DNA from: Bacteroidales bacterium UBA3382
GTDB taxonomy: Bacteria > Bacteroidota > Bacteroidia > Bacteroidales > UBA932
Length of the DNA: 12,251 nucleotides
Assembly (NCBI GenBank): GCA_002358965.1
Contig: DEPW01000072.1
Location: 1 to 12,251 of the forward strand
Reading direction: 5' to 3'
Shown here: positions 6,286-12,251 of the stretch, one piece after another
How positions within the stretch are numbered: position 1 is the first letter of the stretch
Layout of the letters: each line of letters starts with the position of its first letter
Notes under the pieces: model-generated
The model's database searches: none
Seen by the model: the letters and a program-made list of their open reading frames with translations, nothing else
What the model was told of the DNA's origin: nothing
Position numbers and translations under genes: made by a program

Positions 6286-8184
6286 TCATAGTTTCATCTT
6301 AAGTTTAGCGCATTCAGGGTCGAGTCTGTACCGGTATCCGAATCTGTCATCGAGGCTGATGGCGGAATCCAGAAACCTTACGGCTTCTTCGGTATTTCCG
6401 GTCCTTGAGTATGCGATTGCCAACAGGTAGTCTCTGCTTGCCGTCCTTTCCAGACCTTTAAGGATCTCCAAAGCCGTGTGGTTGTATTCCATAAGCAGAT
6501 AGGCGAGTGCGGAATTGTAATCGCGGTATTTCTTAAGGGCCTCCAAGGCATTTTTGTAGTCCCGTTCTCTCAGATATAGGAGCCCTTTCATGTAGACCGT
6601 GTCTATTTCCGCAGTCTTTATGGTATCGTTTATTGCGTCTTTTTTGTGCAGATGGAACTCGAACCTCACATTCCTGATCTTGCTGAACACTGAATCCGAG
6701 ATGTTTTCATAGTAGGGCAAGGCTTTCATTTTCCTTTCCCTCTCTTCGGGATCCTTTGCCAAGACGCATAAGAGGATTTCGTTTTTCTGCCGCTCGTCGA
6801 AGCATCCTGCCTCAATCAGTGCGGCCTCGAATCCAGCCCAGTCTTCCCCAATGCCGTATGCTTTGATATTGTCGTAAAGCTTTTGGCAGTCAAAGGGAGC
6901 GGCGTGCACGGGCGATAAGTTTTCAGTAGTGTCAATCAAAGAATTTTCCCCGAGCGAGGTGTAAGAGATATGCACGCCGTCCCTCCGGTATTTTTGCACT
7001 AAAGCTCTAATCTTGCCAAGGACGAATTCCGCTCTCGCTCCGGACAGGCGTTTGTTATAGTTGTAATCCCCTTCGGGTGAAGCTGCACCGCGTATGATTA
7101 TGGAATCGGTGACGAGCCTGTCATCTTCGAATATGGATAGCATCATCCTTTCGATTCGTCGGAACTCTGTCGCATTGCCGGCTATTTCATCGACAAAATA
7201 TTCTTTGTCCTTTTCGAAAAGTATGTCGGCTTCGGTGTTTATTATCGAATCTCTGGTTGAAATCCTCCAGACATATCGTTCCCTGTTGTCCGCAAGGCTG
7301 CTTAGCGAACTTATGTAAAATCTTGCGGTATCCATGTTCGTATGGCTGTACAGTGTCCTTCCGTCATGGACTATGCTTGATTTAAGATTGAGGTCGATCC
7401 GTTTCATCTTCGGGGCCGTGTTGATCGTCTGGAAATATCGGTAGACCACACTTTCGCCGGCTCTGTCTATGATGGTATCTATCCTTACGCCTCCGTTTAT
7501 GTATGGTGATTTGACGAACTTCTCGTATTTACGGTCTTTCCGTGAATGCCGTATGAGATTGAGCCGTTTGAGCCATTGTTTGGTGTAGTGTCTTACGGCT
7601 TCTTCTTCGCTTACGCCGAACGGTGCGGCGGCAAACCTTTCAAGGAACAGCCCGAGACTCCGTTTGTACAGATATAGCTCTTCACTGTCCAGAGGCAGCA
7701 GTGAGCTGACATATCTTTCGTATTTGTCATAGCCGCGCCGTTGGGCCTGAAGATAGCCGTTCCCGGTAATCAGGAGAGAATCGAGTTCCTCGCTTTTCCC
7801 GAGTATCGTGATTACGGGTGTTATCCTTACCTGCCATGACGGGTCTGTCATGATGTCCGGTACGACTATGTCGAACTCCAACTCGACGCATCCGTGCCGT
7901 TCGCTTACCTGCTTGTGCCTGGCTACGACATAGGCGGCATCGAGAAGCCTGGTCTTTCCGAAGGGGCTTCCTGCTCTGTCCAAAGTGTCTGTATTCATCA
8001 TGCCATCTTCGGAAGTGTCGCGCCTGGTCGCGCTCTCCATGTGTGCCAGTTCGCTCTGGCGTATCATGACTCCGGCATCCGGCATCTGTCTGTTGAGGAC
8101 TCTTGCCCGGTACGAGACGGAACAGGATGCCGGAATCATTACAACACACATAATTAACAATAATATGACGAAAGTCTTGCGCAT
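6286..8184 (-). CDS. OmpA-like lipoprotein with C-terminal TPR segment, fimbrial operon envelope protein
   Basis: From the ATG at 8184 this encodes 632 residues with a signal ending in MIPASC (Cys 21). The frame stays open 48 codons further upstream into the DUF3575 gene, but only this start gives a signal peptide at the N-terminus. Residues about 80-300 are a strand-rich region unlike a named domain; it recalls the DUF3868-type N-termini of OmpA proteins in fimbrial loci. Residues about 318-400 are OmpA-like: ADILFEKDKEYF, then IIIRGAASPEG and LSGARAEFVLGKI, the usual peptidoglycan-associated core. The last 100 residues (YLRERDYKNALEALKKY, then YLLAIAYSRTGNTEEAVRFLDSAI) form TPR-like helices. 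A lipidated OmpA/TPR protein would link the outer membrane to peptidoglycan and could scaffold fimbrial assembly; that role is inferred. It starts 10 bp after the DUF3575 stop, so the two are probably co-translated partners. Confidence 0.82.
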   Translation of the reverse strand: MRKTFVILLLIMCVVMIPASCSVSYRARVLNRQMPDAGVMIRQSELAHMESATRRDTSEDGMMNTDTLDRAGSPFGKTRLLDAAYVVARHKQVSERHGCVELEFDIVVPDIMTDPSWQVRITPVITILGKSEELDSLLITGNGYLQAQRRGYDKYERYVSSLLPLDSEELYLYKRSLGLFLERFAAAPFGVSEEEAVRHYTKQWLKRLNLIRHSRKDRKYEKFVKSPYINGGVRIDTIIDRAGESVVYRYFQTINTAPKMKRIDLNLKSSIVHDGRTLYSHTNMDTARFYISSLSSLADNRERYVWRISTRDSIINTEADILFEKDKEYFVDEIAGNATEFRRIERMMLSIFEDDRLVTDSIIIRGAASPEGDYNYNKRLSGARAEFVLGKIRALVQKYRRDGVHISYTSLGENSLIDTTENLSPVHAAPFDCQKLYDNIKAYGIGEDWAGFEAALIEAGCFDERQKNEILLCVLAKDPEERERKMKALPYYENISDSVFSKIRNVRFEFHLHKKDAINDTIKTAEIDTVYMKGLLYLRERDYKNALEALKKYRDYNSALAYLLMEYNHTALEILKGLERTASRDYLLAIAYSRTGNTEEAVRFLDSAISLDDRFGYRYRLDPECAKLKMKL

Positions 8185-8194
8185 ACCGTCCGTT

Positions 8195-8752
8195 TTAGAA
8201 AACATATACCAACTGTATGATGAGATTGTCCGGGAAAACATATCCGGCAATCCCTTTGGAGAGGATCCTGCCGCATTTCTGACATGTGTATTCGGTGTAG
8301 TCTTTAATGCCTCCGAGCAGCCCGGCACCGAATTCGATGTTAAGGTTGGCGGTGAGCATCAACGAATATCCCGCGAATATTCCTATGCCGTATCCCGTTC
8401 CCTCTTCCGTGCGGCGTGAAACCAGCCCTCCGTAATTGTATATCGAATATTTGAGTTTCGCTCCGGCGAACCATCCCGAGTTGGCATGCCAGAACCAATA
8501 TCTTGAACCTCCTTCGAACGAAAGTGTGCGGTGCTGTATCTGCCGCGGCGTTCCTTCGTTGAAAGTGAAAGGATTGTATGCGCCGCTCATGAAGATGCTC
8601 CAATGTTGCCCGAGCGCGTATCCTACTTCAAGATTGATTGTCGCAAAATTGGCGTAGTCGGCCAGGTTTGTCCCTATCGATATGCGTTGCGCCTTTAAAA
8701 GATTCGCGGATAAAAGAAGTATCGCCGCGGTTACGAAAAATCTGCCTCTCAT
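8195..8752 (-). CDS. DUF3575 outer-membrane beta-barrel protein, first gene of the fimbrial operon
   Basis: This 185-residue protein has a signal peptide (MRGRFFVTAAILLLSANLLKA-Q, cleavage near residue 21). It then has the DUF3575 pattern: IGTNLADYANFATINLEVGY, WSIFMSGAYNPF, a Trp/Tyr-rich SRYWFWH, WFAGAKLKYSIYNYGG and a closing hydrophobic strand NLIIQLVYVF that ends in Phe, as outer-membrane barrels do. A YTCQKCGRIL segment gives a CxxC pair near residues 158-161, which I recall from other DUF3575 proteins of fimbrial operons. The family is small, probably barrel-forming, and commonly located just upstream of OmpA-like and FimA/FimB genes in Bacteroidales; its molecular function is not known. 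It opens the operon and has a good -7 box about 25 bp ahead of its ATG. Confidence 0.85.
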   Translation of the reverse strand: MRGRFFVTAAILLLSANLLKAQRISIGTNLADYANFATINLEVGYALGQHWSIFMSGAYNPFTFNEGTPRQIQHRTLSFEGGSRYWFWHANSGWFAGAKLKYSIYNYGGLVSRRTEEGTGYGIGIFAGYSLMLTANLNIEFGAGLLGGIKDYTEYTCQKCGRILSKGIAGYVFPDNLIIQLVYVF

Positions 8753-8776
8753 AGTCGTTTCCCCTCGTTTGTCGCT

Positions 8777-8785
8777 GCAAAACTA
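8777..8785 (-). promoter_or_regulatory. -7 box of the fimbrial operon promoter
   Basis: On the minus strand TAGTTTTGC fits the Bacteroides -7 consensus TAnnTTTG exactly, 24 bp before the DUF3575 ATG. A TTTG lies 24 bp upstream of it, a few bases further than the usual 19-21 bp, so the upstream box is weak. This is the only promoter-like site I see ahead of the operon. Confidence 0.45.
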
Positions 8786-8811
8786 TGCGAAAGGAATAAG
8801 AAAAATGCTCA

Positions 8812-8870
8812 AAAAAAGATATTCTTTAAAACTTTTGCTTATCTTGCAAATCAATACAAATATCTTTTTT
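8812..8870 (+). promoter_or_regulatory. Two-tier inverted repeat immediately before the DUF47 start codon
   Basis: AAAAAAGATATT (8812-8823) is repeated inverted and without mismatch at 8859-8870. Within the loop TTTGC (8834-8838) pairs with GCAAA (8846-8850). The outer right arm ends 3 bp before the ATG at 8874, so a leader that included both arms would fold over the ribosome-loading region. The outer arms are A/T-rich, which raises the chance that this is coincidence. Confidence 0.4.
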
Positions 8871-8873
8871 AAT

Positions 8874-9512
8874 ATGAGTTTTTTCCGTTTTCTTAAGAAA
8901 TCAGGTGACAAGATTTCGCCTTATTTTGAAAAACAGGCAAGCTGTTTCGTTTCCGCCGCCGCCCATCTGTCGGATATGGTAAGGAGCGGTGATCCGGCTG
9001 AACGCAGAAACATGTATCGGAATATCAAATTGAATGAAACGCAAGGCGATGCCGTGATAGCTACTTTGTATGGGGAAATGGTTGAAATCAAGAATACCCC
9101 GTTCGACAGGGCGGATGTACAGGCTCTGGCCGCCAAGCTGGACGATTTCCTGGATATGATCAACGACAGCGCCAAAAGGATAATAATATATTTGCCAAAA
9201 AGGATAGATCCGCAGGTGATAGAGCTTGCGGATTACATTAAGGAAGATGCCGTCGTCCTGGAGACATTGCTTGTGCAGTTGAAACTGATAGGGAAGAAGC
9301 CGATGCAGGTATTGCAGCAGTGTGAACGGATTACGCAGATAGAGCATGCGAGCGACGATGTTTTCGGAGAATATATGACTTTCCTTTTCGAAAATGAAAA
9401 GGATGCGATCGAACTGGTCAAGTACAAAAATATCGTCGAAGCCCTGGAAGATACGACGGATTGCGCGAAAGACATCGCTGGACTCATACGGAAGATAGCC
9501 ATAGAGAAATGA
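8874..9512 (+). CDS. DUF47/PhoU-like protein (putative phosphate transport regulator)
   Basis: The ATG at 8874 gives 212 residues beginning MSFFRFLKKSGDKISPYFEK, the standard opening of DUF47 proteins; the frame extends upstream but that part lacks family features. The protein is all-helical: SAAAHLSDMV, a charged helix around DAVIATLYGEMVEIKNTPFDRADVQ, LDDFLDMINDSAKRI, a long central helix, then IEHASDDVFGEYMTFLF and a C-terminal NIVEALEDTTDCAKDIAGLIRKIAIEK. The acidic E-x-x-x-D pairs in these helices match the PhoU metal-cluster motifs. Family members are cytoplasmic and usually sit directly before a Pit-type phosphate or metal transporter, which they are thought to control. No transporter follows here; a strong terminator does. 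It is transcribed divergently from the fimbrial operon. Confidence 0.9.
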   Translation: MSFFRFLKKSGDKISPYFEKQASCFVSAAAHLSDMVRSGDPAERRNMYRNIKLNETQGDAVIATLYGEMVEIKNTPFDRADVQALAAKLDDFLDMINDSAKRIIIYLPKRIDPQVIELADYIKEDAVVLETLLVQLKLIGKKPMQVLQQCERITQIEHASDDVFGEYMTFLFENEKDAIELVKYKNIVEALEDTTDCAKDIAGLIRKIAIEK

Positions 9513-9523
9513 CGGAAAAACAC

Positions 9524-9567
9524 AAAAAAGAAGAGGCGTTCAAATTGGTGAGCGCCTCTTCTTTTTT
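9524..9567. terminator. Bidirectional intrinsic terminator between convergent genes
   Basis: A perfect 15-bp inverted repeat, AAAAAAGAAGAGGCG at 9524-9538 and CGCCTCTTCTTTTTT at 9553-9567, extends by four more pairs (one G-U on the plus strand). It leaves a 6-nt loop. It has a GC-rich core with A-tract and T-tract ends, so it works in both directions. It serves the DUF47 gene, whose stop codon ends 11 bp before it, and the decarboxylase operon, which ends 17 bp after it. Confidence 0.93.
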
Positions 9568-9584
9568 CTATGATAACCTCTGCA

Positions 9585-10727
9585 TTATCCGAGGAATCCC
9601 AACAGAATACCTGCCGCTACGGCACTGCCGATCACTCCGGCTACATTAGGTCCCATCGCATGCATGAGCAGGAAGTTCCTCTTGTCGTACCTCAGCCCTT
9701 CGAGGTTGGATATCCTGGCTGCATCCGGTACGGCGGATACGCCGGCATTACCGATAAGCGGGTTGATCTTGTTGCCCGGCTTGAGGAACAGGTTCATGAA
9801 TTTCACGAACAGGACACCGCCGAAAGTAGCTATTACGAATGAGAGGAAACCAAGTACGAATATCATGATCGAACTAGGCTGAAGGAATTTGTCCGCCTGG
9901 GTCGAGCAGCCGACCGTAAGTCCGATGAGGATGGTGACCACATCGATAAGCGGTCCTCTGGCAGTTTCGGCGAGCCTTCTGGTCACTCCGGATTCCTTTA
10001 GCAGGTTTCCGAAGAAGAGCATTCCGAGCAGAGGCAGACCGGAAGGTACGATGAAAGCCGTGAGCAGGAAACCGGCGATAGGGAAGAGTATCTTCTCCCT
10101 TTGCGATACGATACGCGGCGCGGGCATCCTGATCAGCCTCTCTTTCTTGGTGGTGCACAATCTCATGATCGGAGGCTGTATCACCGGTACCAGAGCCATG
10201 TACGAATATGCCGATACGGCGATCGCACCCATAAGGTCCGGGGCAAGCTTTGACGAGAGGAATATGGCGGTAGGGCCGTCGGCTCCGCCGATGATTCCGA
10301 TCGCTCCGGCTTCGTTAGGCGCGAAACCCATCGCAAGCGCGATTGCGTATGCGCCGAATATGCCCAATTGTGCGGCAGCTCCTATGAGCATCAGTTTAGG
10401 ATTTGCAATCAGGGCTGAAAAATCTGTCATGGCTCCGATTCCAAGGAAGATCAAAGGCGGATACCAGCCTTTCTGTACGCCTTGGTAGAGGATATTCATG
10501 ACAGAACCGTCTTCATATATGCCGACATTGAGTCCTGGGAACAATGGAATGTTGCCGACGATTATGCCGAATCCGATAGGGACGAGCAACAGCGGTTCCC
10601 ATTCTTTCTTGATGGCAATATATATGAATGCAAGCCCCACAATGATCATTATGATATGACCTAATGTGGCGTTTGCAAATCCGGTAAATTTAAGAAATTC
10701 GCCTATGTTTTCTAATACAGTATTCAT
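9585..10727 (-). CDS. mmdB: Na+-translocating decarboxylase beta subunit (methylmalonyl-CoA decarboxylase type)
   Basis: This 380-residue polytopic membrane protein carries out the decarboxylation of carboxybiotin coupled to Na+ export. The family's functional residues are present and correctly spaced. GIIGGADGPTAIF contains Asp 150 (Asp 203 in the Klebsiella oxaloacetate decarboxylase). SAYSYMALVP contains Tyr 176. The NPLIGNAGVSAVPDAAR segment holds Asn 322, Gly 326, Ser 331 and Arg 338, matching Asn 373, Gly 377, Ser 382 and Arg 389. The shorter length fits the methylmalonyl- and glutaconyl-CoA decarboxylase branch better than OadB (about 430). The start codon overlaps the stop of the biotin carrier gene by one base (TAATG), and the gene ends the operon. 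The symbol rests on the A-D-C-B gene order; substrate specificity lies in the alpha subunit, which is almost entirely outside the window. Confidence 0.92.
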   Translation of the reverse strand: MNTVLENIGEFLKFTGFANATLGHIIMIIVGLAFIYIAIKKEWEPLLLVPIGFGIIVGNIPLFPGLNVGIYEDGSVMNILYQGVQKGWYPPLIFLGIGAMTDFSALIANPKLMLIGAAAQLGIFGAYAIALAMGFAPNEAGAIGIIGGADGPTAIFLSSKLAPDLMGAIAVSAYSYMALVPVIQPPIMRLCTTKKERLIRMPAPRIVSQREKILFPIAGFLLTAFIVPSGLPLLGMLFFGNLLKESGVTRRLAETARGPLIDVVTILIGLTVGCSTQADKFLQPSSIMIFVLGFLSFVIATFGGVLFVKFMNLFLKPGNKINPLIGNAGVSAVPDAARISNLEGLRYDKRNFLLMHAMGPNVAGVIGSAVAAGILLGFLG

Positions 10728-11167
10728 TAGCCGATTACAACTATAGTGGCACCTTCGAGTACGGAATCGCCTTTAGATACGCAAACGGCAGTTACAGTAC
10801 CTGCACAAGGTGACTCGATCGCATTTTCCATTTTCATCGCTTCGAGAGTGGCAACCTGCTGGCCTGCTTTTACTGTATCGCCTACTTTTACGGTTACGTC
10901 AAGTATTACTCCAGGGAGCGGTGAAGTGACATTTTCGCCTTTGCCCGCAGGAGCGGGAGCTGCTGCAGGAGCTGCAGGTGCGGCCTGTACCGGAGCTGCC
11001 TGTGCAGGAGCTGGAGCTGCTGCCGGAGCCGGTGCGGGCGCTGCCTCTTTCTCCATTTCGACTGAATATGCAGCACCGTTTACTGTGACATTTGCAGTTG
11101 TGCCTTCTACGCTGTTGATTACGACATTATAATCCGTACCGTTGATTTTGAATTTATACTCTTTCAT
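10727..11167 (-). CDS. mmdC: Biotin carboxyl carrier subunit of the decarboxylase (gamma)
   Basis: This 146-residue protein has a 40-residue N-terminal domain (MKEYKFKINGTDYNVVI) and an Ala/Pro-rich flexible linker at about residues 41-77. Its C-terminal biotinyl domain has EAMKMEN at 109-115, with Lys 112 as the biotin site. The sequence around it (SPLPGVILDVTVKVGDTV and the closing G-x-TIVVIG) has the symmetric fold of BCCP/lipoyl domains. The carrier moves CO2 as carboxybiotin from the carboxyltransferase to the membrane beta subunit. The linker is of the size and composition seen in the Propionigenium and Veillonella carriers. The gene lies 31 bp after the delta subunit and overlaps the beta gene by one base. 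Confidence 0.93.
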   Translation of the reverse strand: MKEYKFKINGTDYNVVINSVEGTTANVTVNGAAYSVEMEKEAAPAPAPAAAPAPAQAAPVQAAPAAPAAAPAPAGKGENVTSPLPGVILDVTVKVGDTVKAGQQVATLEAMKMENAIESPCAGTVTAVCVSKGDSVLEGATIVVIG

Positions 11168-11198
11168 TTTTGTTCTTTTTAATTGTTATCTGATTTGG

Positions 11199-12155
11199 TT
11201 ATTTTGTAGGTTTGTGGAGCTGCATGTCTCTCTTGTCGCTCCAGAATGTCATGTGAGGTTTGATGGTAATGATGAAGCTTTCCTGGTCATGGACATACGA
11301 GTTGAGGTGCAGGTGCAACGCGAGTGCGATTGCCGCCCTGGTCTCTCCTCCGAACTCTTTGTCCATCGCCATGGCTATGGCTGCGGCGACTTCGGTGTCC
11401 GCTGCTTTCCCTTTGACGGGTTGTGGCTGCACGGATACCTTGGCCGTCTGCTTTTCGTTGTTGTTTTTATCTCCTTTATGCATATACTTTACAGATATTT
11501 TTCCTATGAGTTTGAATATAAGGAAAAGTACGATCAATGATATGAAGACCACGCTCATCGATGTGAGGGAGATGATCCATCCGTAAGGGTCGGTCCTTGC
11601 CATTATCTGGCTTTTGGTCTCGGCCTCAAGGTCTCCGTTCTGGGAGTTGGGCGATGGTACGAGGAACTGGAATTCGGTATCGTCGATCGTCCCCTCGATG
11701 TGGACCCTTCCGTATGATTGGTCTATTCCAAGGTTCGCCGGAATCCTGACACTGTCGATAAGGGTACGGCCGTCGTTGCTTATGAGTTTGATCATGTCGC
11801 CGGCTTCTATCCTGAAGTTGGTATAGAATGTACCCTGGTCTCCATTGCCGGAAGCATACAGTACGATTACCTGCCTTGGAGCGATCTTCGTATTGACATC
11901 TCCCTTGGGAATTAAGTATCTCGTTTCTTTTTGTCCGCTTTTTGTGACGGAAATGTAGCAGCCTCCTATGTCGACGGTTCCGTATGAACTGTTGAGCAGT
12001 TCGATCCATCCGTTGCGGTTGCCGAAGCCGTCAACGAGGCTTGTCTCGTTTTTGACAAGCACTTCGTTGATGAGCATTTCGTTTACATTCTGGGCGGAAA
12101 GCTGGGTGCAAATCGCCAACGCGCACAAAACTATCAGACTCTTAATTTTACTCAT
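11199..12155 (-). CDS. mmdD: Delta (OadG-type) subunit of the decarboxylase fused to an N-terminal lamin-tail domain
   Basis: This 318-residue protein has a Sec signal peptide (cleavage after about residue 21, QLSA-Q). Residues about 27-165 look like a lamin-tail domain: INEVLVKN, GNRNGWIELLNSS, VDIGGCYIS, and a late DSVRIPANLG with SYGRV. Residues 185-222 (YGWIISLTSMSVVFISLIVLFLIF) form the single transmembrane helix and the OadG start. Residues about 255-318 are the cytoplasmic helix and tail (AAAIAMAMDKEFGGETRAAIALALHLHL, then SFIITIKP and MTFWSDKR). Classic OadG/MmdD subunits are about 80-120 residues and only assemble the complex and contact the carrier. The extra 140-residue domain would face the periplasm, as expected for an exported N-terminus before one membrane pass. 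I recall similar fusions being annotated in other Bacteroidota. It starts 18 bp after the alpha subunit's stop. Confidence 0.85.
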   Translation of the reverse strand: MSKIKSLIVLCALAICTQLSAQNVNEMLINEVLVKNETSLVDGFGNRNGWIELLNSSYGTVDIGGCYISVTKSGQKETRYLIPKGDVNTKIAPRQVIVLYASGNGDQGTFYTNFRIEAGDMIKLISNDGRTLIDSVRIPANLGIDQSYGRVHIEGTIDDTEFQFLVPSPNSQNGDLEAETKSQIMARTDPYGWIISLTSMSVVFISLIVLFLIFKLIGKISVKYMHKGDKNNNEKQTAKVSVQPQPVKGKAADTEVAAAIAMAMDKEFGGETRAAIALALHLHLNSYVHDQESFIITIKPHMTFWSDKRDMQLHKPTK

Positions 12156-12173
12156 TACACTGTCTACTTAATG

Positions 12174-12251
12174 TTACAGAGGCAGGTTGTCATGTTTCTT
12201 GGCGGGGATTTCCTGATGTTTGCCTTCGAGAGCCGCGAGCGCGCGTATTAC
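12174..12251 (-). CDS. mmdA: Carboxyltransferase alpha subunit of the decarboxylase, last 25 residues only
   Basis: The minus-strand frame open at the window edge reads VIRALAALEGKHQEIPAKKH and then DNLPL before a TAA stop. The ending PAKKHxNxPL is the characteristic C-terminus of acyl-CoA carboxyltransferase beta/MmdA-type proteins (propionyl-CoA carboxylase beta, methylmalonyl-CoA decarboxylase alpha). In the complex this subunit transfers the carboxyl group from methylmalonyl-CoA to biotin. Its position as the gene before delta, gamma and beta subunits supports the assignment. The catalytic domains are not in the window, so the acyl-CoA specificity cannot be read. Confidence 0.8.
   Translation of the reverse strand, partial: VIRALAALEGKHQEIPAKKHDNLPL

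Noticed and set aside
8185..8328. 48-codon N-terminal extension of the OmpA-like protein
   Set aside because: It overlaps the end of the DUF3575 gene and puts the signal peptide in the interior; the ATG at 8184 starts a normal lipoprotein signal 10 bp after the upstream stop.
9889..10488. 199-codon open frame on the plus strand
   Set aside because: It lies entirely antisense to the conserved decarboxylase beta subunit and has no family features; it is a by-product of the codon use of that gene.
10940..11047. GC-rich repetitive tract
   Set aside because: This is the Ala/Pro linker of the biotin carrier protein, not a DNA repeat or array.
1..12251. tRNA, rRNA, CRISPR array, insertion sequence or transposase
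   Set aside because: No cloverleaf, regularly spaced repeats, or transposase/integrase motifs were seen on either strand.

Overview
The window comes from a Bacteroidota genome, most likely of the order Bacteroidales. The evidence is a type V (FimA/Mfa1-like) fimbrial operon, lipoproteins with Bacteroidota-style signals, DUF3575 and OmpA-like genes beside the pilins, start codons preceded by A-rich rather than Shine-Dalgarno sequence, and promoter-like boxes of the Bacteroides type (TTTG and TAnnTTTG). A gut commensal of the Bacteroides/Alistipes kind is plausible, but the sequence alone does not fix the genus.

Layout. (1) 1-1171, plus strand: the 3' end of a small cupin gene, then an exported protein with two carboxymuconolactone-decarboxylase (CMD) domains. 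(2) 1158-8752, minus strand: a cell-surface operon. In transcription order it holds a DUF3575 outer-membrane protein, an OmpA-like/TPR lipoprotein, a FimA-type major fimbrillin, a FimB/Mfa2-type anchor, an 896-residue fimbrillin-plus-extension lipoprotein that looks like a minor or tip subunit, and a small lipocalin-like lipoprotein. Spacings are short (19 bp, 10 bp, a 4-bp ATGA overlap), apart from a 137-bp gap with a large nested inverted repeat before the major pilin and an 83-bp gap before the last lipoprotein. (3) 8874-9512, plus strand: a DUF47/PhoU-like gene, divergent from the fimbrial operon. (4) 9524-9567: a strong bidirectional terminator. (5) 9585-12251, minus strand: the 3' part of a Na+-translocating biotin-dependent decarboxylase operon. 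In transcription order it holds the carboxyltransferase (only its last 25 residues), an OadG/delta subunit fused to a lamin-tail domain, a biotin carrier and the membrane beta subunit. This A-D-C-B order is that of methylmalonyl-CoA decarboxylase.

How they work together. The surface operon should export fimbrillin precursors as lipoproteins and assemble them by donor-strand exchange. The FimB-like protein would anchor the fibre, the large lipoprotein would cap or tip it, and the DUF3575 and OmpA-like proteins would be the envelope components that accompany many such loci. The decarboxylase couples removal of CO2 from methylmalonyl-CoA (or a related acyl-CoA) to Na+ export, typical of succinate/propionate fermenters.

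Most of the genes belong to known families. The observations most worth checking are regulatory or architectural: a pair of inverted near-identical promoter-like sequences around the start of the last lipoprotein gene; a nested inverted repeat followed by a T-run ahead of the major pilin gene; a hairpin just before the DUF47 start codon; and two fusion proteins, fimbrillin-Ig-like-extension and lamin tail-OadG.
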